From Apodemus sylvaticus (lineage: Eukaryota; Chordata; Mammalia; Rodentia; Muridae), in assembly GCF_947179515.1 (NCBI RefSeq), contig NC_067495.1, positions 136,271,655 through 136,335,654 of the forward strand: 64,000 bases of DNA. Direction: 5' to 3'. The position numbers and the translations under genes are program-made. Below are positions 23,031 through 35,426 of the stretch, piece by piece (position 1 is the first letter of the stretch; every line of letters begins with the position of its first letter). The notes under the pieces are model-generated. The model was given only the letters and a program-made list of their open reading frames with translations. It made no database searches and had not been told where the DNA came from.

Positions 23031-25214
23031 TAGATAGGTCTTTGAACTAGATGCATGCAAAGCTCCATCAACAAGAAAATTTTGTTGTTTTATTCCCTTG
23101 ACCTAGCACAAAAGTCCTTTGATTTGTTGCTACCATGACCAAGTGCAGTGGTAGGAACAGGCGATCTGTCCCAGAGTGCATTTCCTAAGGATCTTATAAG
23201 AAAGAAACCCTTAAAATTTCCCTACTGTTAAAGAGAAGAGAGCATGGGTAGGTTTTGTAGCACATCTAATACCCTGGCTCACTTGAACAAGCTGCTAAAA
23301 GAAATGACAAATACCCCAAAGGAGCAGGCACTGGAGGATGTTCAAAGAAAAATCATTCACATTCATGTGACAGAGAAGAATTGTTAGAAAGGGCCACCAT
23401 TCTTGATAATTGTGAACCAAGGGACAAATGGAGAAAGGTGTATCATATACAGAGGAGTACCACGTGGTGGTGAGCCAGAACCTAGCCTCCCAGGTTGTCA
23501 GAATGGCTGGAGGTTAAGGTGTGATGAAAACTCGCTCATTTTAAAGTTATAACAAGATGTTATTCAAGCGGTACCTTTTCAACTTTGTCTATGCAAATAC
23601 AATAGCCCCATAGGGATTTGATATAACCTATCAAGTTGTTCATTCTACAGACATTGTTGTAGTTCTTGCTTAATTACATTGTTGAGTTACAGGTTTCAGA
23701 TCGGACAATGAGAGGTCTTATTTCCCTAAGTGATACAGATGGTAGGTGCCATTAACAATGCCATATCTAAGTTTTATGAAGTTGCACAAACTTACAAGCT
23801 TTGTACTCCCACTTCTGCAATGTTTCCTAAGCCATAAATCCAAGAACTGTGATATAGGTATATCCATTTTCTTTTAAGGACACTAGGCGCTTAATGCATG
23901 TTATCACCTCATCTAAATCTAAATTAGCTTTTGATGTTCCCAAATTCTAACACGATCACATTTCAATGTAGGACTTCAATATATAAAATTCAGGAAGTGG
24001 GGGCATTTAGTTCATAATAAGGAAACATTCAATGTCTCTTTTCTAGCTTCAGTGTGAGATATTTTTAAGGCTAAGATAATATTGAATCATGTAGTATCAC
24101 ATCTGATGAGTAATTAAGAGTCTATAATACATAGATACAAACAGGGTCTAAATCCTAATTTTATAGTTACAAGCAATATGACTAACTTGTACGCAAGTTA
24201 TATGATTATTCTGAACATGGCGAGTTGCTGTAAATGAAATCCTCGGAAATAAAAGATATCTTAGATATTATAAATATTGTATCTGACATGAAGTAAAACT
24301 GTACACCACATATACAACAGAATTAAGCAGGAAACCAGCATGCCTGAGGATAAATGCTGCAAAAGGTCAGCAGGGGTGGGATCTGAATAAACTTTAGCAC
24401 TGAGATATAGCTATGTGGAGGAGGGAGAGCTGAAGGATGCTTAGAAACAAGGGGAATAGTTAAAGAATGATATTTCAGAAAGAGGGAACAGCTGGAGTTA
24501 TTGTGGTATAGGGCTAGAAATAAGTAGACGCCTGCATGGGCTGACCAGAGGATTGGGCTTCCAAGAATAGCTTGTGCTTTCTGGAAGCCTCTAGTTACAA
24601 GCTTGATTGGTTTTTCTGAGCCCTTGAATGCCAAGAAGGGGAAGCAGAGCTCAGATATCAGCTGGTTCTACAAACCTGGGTTTAGAATTCAGGCAGAGAC
24701 ATCTGGACAATAAACATAATAAGCCCTGAGCCTGTCCATCTCACTTAAGGATTACAGTGCCCCATAAACACACTCATCCAATATTTATTCACTTGGGACC
24801 TGGGGACACATAGATAAATGCCAAGAATAAAGTAAAAGTAAGAACAAGGGTGAGAGAGTTAAAAGGGAGGAAATGAGGTTGGGGATCAAAGCTGAAAAAT
24901 GACACTGAGTTACAGTGCAAAGGTTGAAACACAGGGGATACAGTATAGATGGGAAAGGGATGAACCAGGAGAATCAACAGAAGATGATGAAGATCAGCAG
25001 CAACTCAAAATTTAGGTAGCAGGAGTATGTGATGCTGACTAGTGTTGTCTACTCTAAAGCCTAAGGGCCATTTACTTTTTGGGGGGTAATCCTACTATTT
25101 CATGTTAATCATTTACCTTTAAGATAGGTCTTCCAGCAATTTGATACATAAGTCTTTTCCTCCTGTGTCTCTCACACTGAATTGCTACCTATTGCAGTGC
25201 CATAGCTCTAATGT
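23031..25214. other. No recognised feature
   Basis: Unique or very old DNA. No convincing gene or repeat. Confidence 0.45.
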
Positions 25215-25335
25215 TAGGTGGTCTGGGAAAAGATTATCACTGCATTTTACAGATAAGGAAGCTGATTCCTCTAGAGTTGAAAAGGCATGCCTGAGAGCTC
25301 ACATTGAGCAACTAGGAAGTGGCAGATCAGTAATG
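25215..25335 (+). mobile_element. MIR fragment
   Basis: 'cattttacagataaggaagctga' followed by 'cacattgagcaactaggaagtggcag' follows the MIR 3' core order. Confidence 0.75.
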
Positions 25336-25779
25336 ACTACCCACCCAACCGCACAGGCATTCTTGTGGTGAGCTGGGATTCTTGATGAGAGTGACTTAAA
25401 GTCACCAGCCACTGTGGGGTGGGAACAAAATGCAGGTTATAGAGCAAAGTATTACCTGAAGGCTCTCTTATGTAATGCCTTGCTAGGTGAGTAACCTTCA
25501 GTATGTCCGAGTAAGTTACCTAGCCTGTAATTAGACACTTGGCATGAAGCCCAAATTAAGTGCCCAGATGTTCCTTGGAAAATAGCAGTGTGATAACACA
25601 CCTGCCTCTAGCCTGTCCACAGAAGGTAGCTCAGCACTCTCATCCAATAAAATCATAATCTAATGAGCCAAGTAGAGGGAACAGCAGGACATTTCTCCTC
25701 CCTTTTCACCTATATTTGCAATTATTAGGGTAACAGGGTCTACTACACTTTACAACTATCAGAAATGTCAAATGAATCT
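25336..25779. other. No recognised feature
   Basis: Unique sequence between a MIR and an L1 3' end. Confidence 0.4.
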
Positions 25780-26060
25780 GCCTGCCCTTGAGGGGAGGCC
25801 CCCTTTCCTCCTATTGGTTGTCTTGTCCAGCCTTGACATCTTGATATGAGAGTTTGTGCCTCATGTTACAGCTTCTTTTTATGCCATTCTCAGTTGTACC
25901 CTCAGAGGCCTGCTTATTTTTTGCTGAAGGAAACAGAGGAGGACTGTATACTTGAGGAGAGGGGAGGTAGGAGAGATGGGAAGAGTGGAGGGAGGGGACC
26001 TGCAACCAGGATGTATTGTATAAGAGACAACTGAACAAATGTAATAAACTAAATAAAGGA
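25780..26060 (+). mobile_element. L1 3' UTR fragment (older rodent L1), sense
   Basis: A pyrimidine-to-purine 3' UTR pattern is present: a 'gaggggaggcccc' start, a strong purine tract at 25930-25998, then 'gcaaccaggatgtattgtat' and an A-rich end with 'aataaactaaataaa'. This is typical of an Lx-type L1 3' end truncated within the 3' UTR. Confidence 0.65.
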
Positions 26061-26295
26061 AAATAATATTTACTTTCAAAAGCCAAAAGAAAATTGAAAG
26101 CCCAGAAACTTCTACCAACTGAAAGATACATATTTTGCAGCATTATTTTAGTTGAATTGAACTTTTTTGGTTAAAACTTTTGAAATGAACTACCATTTAA
26201 ACACTCACTACATATATATGTGTCTATACATGTGTGGGGATAAATAGGTATACCCCAACTGTTTTGTATTCTAAAACATTCTGGGATGTAGGGGA

Positions 26296-26530
26296 CATGG
26301 AAGCAAGACTAAAGGACTTCTAACTTCTTTCTTGCTGATTGGATACAACGGATATGGACAGAAATTTTTTAAAAAATATGATTATTCTAGAAGATCATAG
26401 GGGAAAAAGGTTTGGTAACAATCAAAATGATTAAGGTGGGTGTGGCATCAAGTAGCTTTAATCCTAGGGCTTTAGAGGTAGAGGCAGTGTATACGAATTT
26501 GATGCCAATCTTGGTGAACAGAGCAAGTTC
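26296..26530 (+). repeat. Near-identical local duplication, copy 1
   Basis: 235 bp that recur at 26810-27046. The only difference I see is a T run of 6 versus 8. It includes the left part of the B1 at 26437. Confidence 0.97.
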
Positions 26531-26580
26531 TAGGCCAATCAACGCTATATAGTGAGATCTAGTCTCAAAAACAAGCCAAA
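26437..26580 (+). mobile_element. B1-like SINE, sense, diverged
   Basis: The head 'gtgggtgtggcatcaagtag' then 'ctttaatcctagggcttt', 'agaggtagaggcagtg' and the tail 'atctagtctcaaaaac' follow B1 order. Its first part was copied in the neighbouring duplication. Confidence 0.8.
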
Positions 26581-26670
26581 TTGATTATAACATATTTTTA
26601 TCATTGTAGTTAGAGGGAGGAGCTTGTCCATTTGTCAATTTAAGAGGCTGCAATAATTTGGGGATCATTG

Positions 26671-26720
26671 AAAATCAAAACAAAACAAAACCCAGAAAAA
26701 CAAAACAAAACAAACAAAAA
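26671..26720. repeat. (CAAAA)n simple repeat
   Basis: A-rich tract of CAAAA units with interruptions, lying between the two duplicate copies. Confidence 0.9.
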
Positions 26721-26809
26721 CCGAAAAAGCAGAGTTTCCTATTCCCAGAAAGCTGATATGCCAATGACTTGAGGAAAGTGATACAGCAGAATTAGCTGCA
26801 TTCATAATG

Positions 26810-27046
26810 CATGGAAGCAAGACTAAAGGACTTCTAACTTCTTTCTTGCTGATTGGATACAACGGATATGGACAGAAATTTTTTTTAAAAAATATGATTA
26901 TTCTAGAAGATCATAGGGGAAAAAGGTTTGGTAACAATCAAAATGATTAAGGTGGGTGTGGCATCAAGTAGCTTTAATCCTAGGGCTTTAGAGGTAGAGG
27001 CAGTGTATACGAATTTGATGCCAATCTTGGTGAACAGAGCAAGTTC
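26810..27046 (+). repeat. Near-identical local duplication, copy 2
   Basis: Partner of 26296-26530. It ends abruptly inside the B1-like sequence, so its B1 is truncated. Confidence 0.97.
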
Positions 27047-27286
27047 ACCAAACAGGCTTTACTCATAAAAGAACTCCAGTTCCTGTTGTCAATTCTGCAA
27101 CTAGAGCTAGGGGATGGATTTGTGTCTGAGGTTGTCTCCCAAGTGGGCCCCTTAGCCTAGAAATTCGATTTTCTGTAGAATAGATGTTTCTTATTTTCAC
27201 ATATTTGATTTGGAAGAAGCTTCTTTCAGGCCCTTCTGACTATTCCGCAGGGTCAATGTTTCCTTACAAAATAAAGAAAAGAGAAA

Positions 27287-27301
27287 GACAGACAGACAGA
27301 C

Positions 27302-27360
<59 letters not shown>
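27287..27360. repeat. (GACA)n(GAAA)n microsatellite
   Basis: GACA units pass into about 14 AAAG/GAAA units. Purine-rich on the plus strand. Confidence 0.97.
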
Positions 27361-27361
<1 letters not shown>

Positions 27362-28590
27362 GTTACCTCATTCTATTTTTCAGCTCTGTGTACACTGCAG
27401 AGTCAAAGAGGCATCTGATTATGGAGACTGTGTTATTATTATCCAGAATGTAACAACACCTACACAAATAATTAGAACCTATTTCCTCTTCTCTGAAGAC
27501 TTGAGCTAAGTATGACAGATTATCATCAGCCTGTTTGCTTCACTAAATCTCTGGTGAACAAAATCCAGTAACTTGTGGCCACTCTTTCTTATTTTGTTAG
27601 GATTCTGTAAATTTTTACTGCATATAGTAGAACTCAATATGTTTGAATGTACTCTACAACGATAGCTCAAATTCCCAGGCTCAGCTTCCAAAAAGAATTA
27701 GTATGGGCTTGGGTGGTTTTGAATTTAACAATAGTTTAGTTGTTTCTTTTTCATGGGGGAAAACAAATTTTTCTGCCAGAAATGACCCCGTGAGAATATT
27801 ACTGTATGTGTACTGTATTCATAATACAAGCACAGAGATTCAATTTAATATCTATGAGGACTACAAACAATATTTTACTCAAGAGAGTGGAGTGGAATAC
27901 AAATGGAGAATTCAGGAGAAAAATGAACAAAAGAAAATCATTTATTTCTAGATGTTTTTGATGCTTTATTGAAACTATATGCTCCATCAAGATTACCTAA
28001 CATTCATAAAATGCAAATTAAGATGAGCAGACCCCAAACTATTGCTGTCACCCAAAGAACTACTCCTTTCTCGTATTACCATTGTTGGTGTTATGCATGG
28101 GAATTTTATAAACCAAGCACTACAGTATATAAGAATAAAGAGCAAGGTAAACATAATTCCCTTATTGATAATGCTGTGTTAATAAGAGCAAGAAGACAAA
28201 GGCTCCATCATGAATCAATTGGAATCCCATGTTCTCTATAGCAACTCAAATTACTGAAATGTATTGAAAATATTTTGTATCTTTTATACCTCTCTTCACT
28301 GCAATAGATGTTTCAGTGAACTTCTTTTTGCTCTCTGTGGTTGAATATTTCCTGTAGGAAAGCCTTGAAATTTAAAACCCCAAAGAAGTTAACAAGGAAA
28401 CATTGACCCACTATATAAATCTAGTTCTCTGCTAATGTACTGGCAATAATTTCATTATTATAATTTCTTCAAAGATAATAAGGTTTTCCTTTCACACAAT
28501 CAGAGTCAAAGATTTCTCTGATATTTCACTTGATGCCATTTAATAGGCAGTTCACACTGTCCATGATAATAAAACACACTGTTAACCTAA
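27361..28590. other. No recognised feature
   Basis: Unique AT-rich sequence. The open frames at 27643-27951 and 27969-28241 have no splice or family support. Confidence 0.45.
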
Positions 28591-28591
28591 A

Positions 28592-28757
28592 TTTTGTTTT
28601 GTTTTGTTTTGTTTTTTTGAGACAGGGTTTCTCTGTGTATCTTTGACTGTCCTCGAACTCACTCTGTAGACCAGGCTGGCTTTGAAGTCATAGAGATTTG
28701 CCTACATGGAACCTTCAGAGCATCAGGATTAAAGTGTGTACCACTACTGCTCAGCAG
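28592..28757 (-). mobile_element. B1 SINE, antisense
   Basis: A (TTTTG)n tail followed by 'gagacagggtttctctgtgta', 'tagaccaggctggct' and a degraded head ending near 28757. Confidence 0.93.
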
Positions 28758-29105
28758 TCAATTTAAATTTTAAACAACCACATAATATGTTATCAATCAG
28801 TCTACTAACACTGGTCAACACCCAAAGCAGCAATGAACATCTAAATCAGATTTTTAGGACAAAATAATTACAAAGAAAATTTTAGTTTGTGTAATAGATA
28901 TAGAATTCCAAGTATCTGTACACTTAAAGATATAGCATGGCTATATGTTTTCTATACTATTTGAATGAGCCCTTTCAAATGTGGTGTGTTTTTCAATGTC
29001 AGTGGAAATTTTCGTTAGTTACTATTAAAATGTAAAGAGATAGAAGAAACTAAATTCTGTCAATCCTATACCCCTGTAACTTCAGGCAACCATTGTACTT
29101 ACTAA
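28758..29105. other. No recognised feature
   Basis: AT-rich unique sequence. Confidence 0.45.
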
Positions 29106-29138
29106 GTGTGTGTTTGTGTGTTTGTTTGTGTTTGTGTT

Positions 29139-29216
<78 letters not shown>
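29106..29216. repeat. Interrupted (TG)n / (TTTG)n microsatellite
   Basis: About 110 bp of TG units with periodic TTTG variants in the left half. Confidence 0.97.
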
Positions 29217-29217
<1 letters not shown>

Positions 29218-29480
29218 TAAGGAGTTTCAGAAAGGGGTAATTATGATCCAAATTGAATGTATTCACGTATGAACTTTGTAAAAATAAATCAAATAAAATA
29301 AATATTTTGTTAATTTAGATTTCTTTGATTTACTACAGAGAAACCAAACATCTCAAAAGTTTATTGGTCATACATAGCTTGTATTTAGCATACCAAGTCA
29401 TCTGAGACTGAGACTATATTTTTAAATTTTTAAATGTTTTCAGAAAATAAATAAGGTCTCCTTTATAAGGTCTCTCTCCA

Positions 29481-30040
29481 TTTTTAAATATTTATTTATT
29501 TACATCCCAAATGTTGCCCCACTTTTGGTCCCTGCTCCCAGAGTTCTTCATTTCACTGCCCCTCCGCCTCTGAGCTCTATAGGATTAGGCACATTATCTC
29601 CCACTGAGCCCTGAAAAGGCAGTCCATTGCTACACACATGTCAGAGGCCTCAGATCATCCCATATATGGTCTTTCGTTGGTGGCTTAGTCTCTGGGAGCT
29701 CTGAGGGTGTTAGTTAGTTGACACTGTTGGTCTTCCTATGGGGTTCAATCCCCTTCAGCTCTTTCAGTCCTTCCCCTAACTCTTCCATAAGAGTCCTCAA
29801 CCTCATTCCAATGATTGGCTGTAAGTATCTGCATTTGTTTCAGTCAGCTGCGGGTAGAGCCTCTCAGAGGACAGCCATGCTAGGCTCCTGTCTGCAAACA
29901 CAGCATAGCATCAGTAATAGAGTCAAGGATTGGTCACTGCCCATGGGATAGATCTCAAGTTGTGCTGTTCAATGATGCCCTTTCCTTTAGTCTCTACTCC
30001 AGTTTTGTCTCTGAATTTCTTTTAGACAGGAACAATTTTT
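29481..30040 (-). mobile_element. Lx-type L1 3' UTR, antisense, left part (host of a nested L1)
   Basis: Read on the minus strand this is a classic old rodent L1 3' UTR ending in an A-rich tail (29481-29505). It is recognised by the antisense order 'aaggcagtccattgctacac', 'ggtggcttagtctctgggag', 'cctatggggttcaatcccct' and 'gagcctctcagaggacagcc'. It is split at 30040 by a younger L1 and continues at 32411. Confidence 0.9.
30025..30040. repeat. Target-site duplication (left) of nested L1
   Basis: The 16-mer gacaggaacaattttt is repeated exactly at 32411-32426. Confidence 0.95.
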
Positions 30041-32410
30041 TTTAATATTTTTATTTTCTATATTCTTTGTTTACATTCCAAATGATTTCCCCTTTCCCGG
30101 ATCCCCCCTCCCCATATGTCCCATAAACCTTCTTCTCTCCATCCCTTCCCCAATCACCTCCCTCCTGCTTCTCTGTCCTTATATTCCCTTCCCATGTTAG
30201 ATCAATCCTTTCCAGTATCAGAACCCTCTCCATACTTCTTCATGGGAGTCATTTCTGATGCAATTTGTGCCTTGGGTATTCAGAGCTTCTGGACTAATTA
30301 ATATCCACTTATCAGAGATTGCATTCCATGTGTATTCTTTTGTGATTGGGTTACCTCACTTAGGATATTTTCCAGATCAAACCATTTGCCTAAAAATTTT
30401 GTGAATTCATTGTTTCTAATTGCTGAGTAGTATTCCATTGTGTAAATATACCACATTTTCTGTATCCATTACTCCTTTGAGGGGCATCTGGGTTCTTTCC
30501 AGCTTCTGGCTATTATAAATAAGGCTGCTATGAACATAATGGAGCATGTGTCTTTATTGCATGCCGGGGAATCCTTTGGGTATATGCCCAGGAGAGGTAT
30601 AGCAGGGTCCTCTGGAAGTCTCATGTCCAGTTTTCTGAGGAACCTCCAGACTGATTTCCACAGTGGTTGTACCATCTTACAGCCCCACCAGCAGTGGAGG
30701 AGTGTTCCTCTTTCTCCACATCCTCGCCAACACCTGCTGTCTCCTGAGTTTTTAAACTTAGCCATTCTGACTGGTGTAAGGTGAAATCTCAGGGTTGTTT
30801 TGATCTGCATTTCCCTAATGAGTAATGATGTTGAACACTTTTTAAGGTGCCTCTCGGCCATCCGAATTTCTTCAGGTGAAAATTCTTTGTTAAGATCTGT
30901 ACCCCATTTTTAATACGGTTATTTGGTTCCCTGGGGTCTAACTTCTTGAGTTCTTTATATATATTGGATATTAGCCCTCTAACAGATGTGGGGCTGGTGA
31001 ATATCCTTTCCCAATTTGATGGTTGCTGTTTTGTCCTTTTAACAGTGTCCTTTGCCTTACAGAAACTTTGTAATTTTATGAGGTCCCATTTGTCAATTCT
31101 TGATCTTAAAGCATAAGCTATTGGTGTTCTGTTCAGGAACTTTTCCCCTGTGCCCATGTCCTCAAGGGTCTTCCCCAGTTTCATTTCTATTAGTTTCAGT
31201 GTGTCTGGTTTTACATGGAGGTCCTTGATCCACTTGGAGTGAAGTTTAGTACATGGAGATAAGAATGGATCAATTCGCATTCTTCTGTATGCTGACCTCC
31301 AATTGATCCAGCACCATTTGTTGTAAAGGCTATTTTTTTCCACTGGATGTTTTTGGCTCCTTTGTCGAAGATCAAGTGACCATAGGTGTGTGGATTCATT
31401 TCTGGATCTTCAATTCTATTCCATTGGTCCACTTGTCTGTCACTGTGCCAATACCATGCAGTTTTTAACACTATTGCTCTGTAGTATTGCTTGAAGTCAG
31501 GGATACTGATTCCCCCAGAATTATTTTTGCTGTTGAGAATAGTTTTAGCTATCCTGGGTTTCTTGTTATTCCAGATGAATTTGAGAATTGCTTTTTCTAA
31601 CTCTGTGAAGAACTGAGTTGGGATTTTGATGGGGATTGCATTGAATCTGTAGATCCCTTTTTGGCAAGATGGCCATTTTAACTATATTAATCCTGCCAAT
31701 CCATGAGCATGGCAGATTTTTCCATTTTCTGAGGTCTTCTTTGATTTCCTTCTTCAGAGACCTGAAGTTCTTGTCATATAGATCTTTCACTTGTTTGGTT
31801 AGAGTCACACCAAGATACTTTATATTGTTTGTGGCTATTTTGAAGGGTGTCATGTCCCTAACTTCCTTCTCAGCCTGCTTATCCTTTGAGTATAGGAAGG
31901 CAACTGATTTGCTTGAGTTGATTTTATACCCAGCCACTTTGCTGAAGTTGTTTATCAGCTGTAGGAGTTCTCTGGTGGAGGTTTTCGGGTCACTTAAGTA
32001 GACTATCATGTCATCTGCAAATAGTGATAATTTGACTTCTTCCTTTCCAATTTGTATCCCCTTGACCTCCTTATGTTGTCTAATTGCTCTAGCTAGAACT
32101 TCAAGTAGTATATTGAAAAGATATGGAGAGAGAGGACATCCTTGTCTAGTCCCTGATTTTAGTGGGATTGCTTCAAGTTTCTCTCCATTTAGTTTGATGT
32201 TGGCTACCGGTTTGCTGTATATTGCTTTAAAGATGTTTAGGTATGGCCTTGAATTCCTGTTCTTTCCAATACTTTTAGCATGAAAGGATGCTGGATTTTG
32301 TCAAATGCTTTTTCTGTATCTAATGAGATGATCATATGGTTTTTTCTTTCAGTTTGTTTATGTAGTGGATAGGATTGATGGATTTCCTTATATTGAACCA
32401 TCCCTGCATG
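30041..32410 (-). mobile_element. 5'-truncated L1 nested in Lx, antisense (2.37 kb)
   Basis: The element starts with a T-rich tail complement at 30041. On the minus strand it carries ORF2 from just after the 'GFIPGMQG' region through the FADD box (about 32018-32029), the thumb and the cysteine-rich C-terminus (about 30720), then a 3' UTR. Pieces of the frame remain readable (for example minus 31566-32009, 30789-31343 and 30469-30861), but are separated by frameshifts. Its sequence differs more from the full-length copy at 6275 than do the copies starting at 56939 and 61733, so it belongs to another, probably older lineage. Confidence 0.95.
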
Positions 32411-32455
32411 GACAGGAACAATTTTTGGTAAAAAAAAAAATTTGGAGACAGATTG
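32411..32455 (-). mobile_element. Lx-type L1 3' UTR, antisense, right part
   Basis: Continues the interrupted 3' UTR ('gacaggaacaatttttggt...gagacagattgg'). It starts with the second target-site duplication and loses recognisable L1 similarity near 32455. Confidence 0.8.
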
Positions 32456-32457
32456 GT

Positions 32458-33289
32458 ATTTTGTTTGTTTGTTTGGTTGGTTGGTTGGTTTTCTTACTTT
32501 TTGTTTTATTTTTGGATGTCCAAACCTACTTATTACCCCTTGTGCTACTCTGAATGAAGATAACTAGCTTTGTCTATAACTTTAGATAAATAAGCTCTTC
32601 AATTAGTTCAGTACTCATCAGAAAGATTATTCATTCTATGATTCTTATTTTTAGTGCACATAACAATCATATAGCATGCTTATAAAATGCAGGTTCCTTT
32701 ATGCATAGCCAGAGAGTATGTGTGGAGGAAAAATTAATTCTGATGTTGGTGATACAGACAGCAGTTTGTGAAGCAGCACTTTACCTGTCTCATATAAACT
32801 TTTGACAATCTGAGCATTTTCATAGAATTTTCTTGCCAGTGTTCTTGCACTTTGGTATTTTTGTCTCAGGTAACTATTTGCCGGCTAATCCCACTCAATG
32901 GAGGTAACTTTTTAGCTCTGATATCTTTCCATAACATCTCATAATTTCTTTCAATCAGTAAAATAATTCCAAACACTCCCAGAAATTTGCCTAATACTCC
33001 TAAAAACAACTGTATTTTCTATGGGTAAGGAGGACTACCAGATACCTTTGCATTACACATTGCATTACTCTGCCCAGCACAGAGACTCTTGAGATACACA
33101 CACACCTTGTCTGCTATAGGCATGTGATTCGGTATCTTGTTTACGGTGAAGCCATCATCACATTTGTTTTTTGATGACACTAACCTATTCATCACCCCTC
33201 AATGAAGAAGAAGGTTCTTGACATACACAGAACAACTAATAGAGGTAGAGCAGAGAGTCATCTAGGGAATGAACAGCCTATGTCAGTCT
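32458..33289. other. No gene; short GTTT/GGTT tract then unique DNA
   Basis: A TTTG/GGTT simple tract at 32460-32491 is followed by unique AT-rich sequence. Confidence 0.5.
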
Positions 33290-34309
33290 CTTTTGACCTC
33301 ATTTACCCCACAAATTATCTGAGATATTTGAGGAACAATAGAATAATAATACATAATAATGTCTTGGCAACATGACTGACCAAATGTTATCTGAACAAGG
33401 ACAATACAATGGACATGCCAAATTGGAAGGGGGAAAGCCCATAAGACCTCAACCCTATAAGAAGTATATATAGGCAATGGAGGGAAGCCAGGAACAGGAG
33501 AACTAATTGGTTATTTATTGCGAGTCAGTCCTGGAAACATACATCCAAGTAACATTATACAGACTGAAATGTTTATATTTAGAAATATAAGATACACATG
33601 TAGGCACACAATATGATTACTAAAGAAAGAGGCCACGAATTTCAAGGAGTATGGGAAGGAACATAAATGGGTTTTGAGGGAGACAAAAGAATAGAGAAAT
33701 GTTATAAACATAATCTCAGAAATAAATGTTAAAAATGAATTTGTATAACTGACCCACCGAGTAAACAGGGATGACTCCCCCCAGTAGGTATCAAAAGAGA
33801 TGCGAGACTCACAGCCTAACATTAGACTGAGCTTAGGAAGTCTTGTTGAAGAGTTGAGGAAGGATTAAGGAACCCACAGAGGGTTGAGACTCCACAGGAA
33901 GAGCAACAGAATCAACTAACCTGGACCCTTAGGGGTCAGAGACTGAACTGCCAACCAAAGAGTATACCTGAGTTGGACCTAGGCTCTACAACACATAGGT
34001 AACAGACATGCACCTTTGTCTTCATGTGGGCTCCCCAGTAACTTGAGTGGGGACTTGCCCTCACTCTATTTCCTACGTTTGGATTGTAGTCCCCTATCTT
34101 GGCTGCCTTGTCTGGCCTCAGTGGGATAGGATGTGCCTAGTCCTGCAATGACTTGACGTTCTAGGGTAGGTTGGTACCAAGGGGGAACCTTCCCCTTCTC
34201 AGCAATGAAGAGGAGGGGCTGTGGGGAGAGGGGCAATGTGAGGGGGGAACTGAGTGGAGGGGGCTGTCATCTGGATGTAAAGTTAATTAATTAATTGAAA
34301 AAAAAAAAC
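33290..34309 (+). mobile_element. Lx/older-type L1 3' UTR, sense, with A-rich tail
   Basis: Characteristic rodent L1 3' UTR landmarks occur in order: 'cctggaaacatacatccaag', 'aagaggccacgaatttcaa', 'gactccacaggaagagcaac', 'ctgccaaccaaagagtatac', 'cttcatgtgggctcccc', a G-rich polypurine tract (34205-34265) and a poly-A at 34299-34309. ORF2 is absent, so the copy is strongly 5'-truncated. Confidence 0.88.
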
Positions 34310-35047
34310 AGTATTTACCACCAAGGTAAATGTAAAAATAAAATAGAAAATTTAAAAAGTAGTTTTTAAACATATATATTATTATAAACATATAATAACA
34401 TACAATAACATATAATAACAACATTTTATATGTTTATCAGACAACAAAACTATTTTCTTCATCAGAACTAAAATCTTAGTAAAGAGTGGTGGAACATGGA
34501 TATAATACCAGTCCTTTTGAGGATGAGGTAGAAAGGTTTCTATGATGCCCATACCAGTCTGGTAATAGCTTATCATGGCTAAATTGAAACCCTCTCTCTC
34601 ATGAAACAAAGCAGTGCAAAAGAATGTCAAAGCAGATTATGGTTTTAGATAACCACGTATTTTCTGACATGTAGGCAAATATATATGGAGTATACATCCT
34701 TGGAATCCCCTCACATACAAGTAGAGATGGGCAGAGAAAATTAATGAGACATACATTATTTTGGCAGCTTGGGGTAGCTAGAAGGCTCTTGGTATAAAAA
34801 CACACTGTGTGTTTCCATGTACCCTGAGCTATCTTTCCTTTGTCTCTTGGAAGCGAAATGGCAATGCGGACTGCTTCCCTGAGAAGAGCTGCATTAATAA
34901 TTAATCATCACAGATTAAAATAAAAAAGTTTCTACCTCTGTGTATGGAATGGAATGTGACAGACAGCATGACTGTGAGCCTCTTGCATCCATTTCATTTC
35001 TTGTCTTAAGAGGATTGAATGACTAGAGAAATGATCCCACTAGGAGC
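34310..35047. other. No recognised feature
   Basis: Unique AT-rich sequence with TATAA-rich simple stretches at 34370-34430. Confidence 0.45.
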
Positions 35048-35405
35048 ATTGCTGTAGTTTGAGTTTGGAATGTCTCCCAGGGACACAGCTCTTAAAGGGT
35101 TGGCTGCCTGATTGGCACTATTGGTGGAAGCTTTCAGAGATTAACCTAGTAGGACGATTTAGGTTCTTAGGGCTGCACCCTCAGAGGAGATTGTGGGATC
35201 CTGGCCTCTTATTTTCACTTCCTTATCATGAGATAAGCAGCACTTCTCCCCAGCATGCACCCACCATGGTGTGCTACAAGTCCAGATCAATAGGTTCAAG
35301 AGACCATGGAGTGAAAACTCTAAAACCATAAGCCAAACTAAGCCATTTCTTCCTTTAAGCTGACTATCTCAGGTGTTAGTTCCAGTAACAGAAAGCTAAC
35401 TAAGA
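35048..35405 (+). mobile_element. MaLR/MLT-like LTR-type repeat, degraded
   Basis: It starts 'tgtagtttgagtttggaatgt', contains 'cctcttattttcacttccttatcatgag' type and 'aagccaaactaagccatttctt' motifs, and ends 'agaaagctaacta'. This is the general architecture of mammalian MaLR solo LTRs (TG start, a 'gccaaataaac'-like polyadenylation region, a 'gactaag' end). No coding potential. Family assignment is tentative. Confidence 0.5.
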
Positions 35406-35426
35406 GTTTCTTGATAATAAGCATGC

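Noticed and set aside
26296..27046. Interpretation as long target-site duplications of a transposon
   Set aside because: At 235 bp the repeats are far too long, and the 279 bp between them show no transposon structure beyond a B1 fragment and an A-rich tract.
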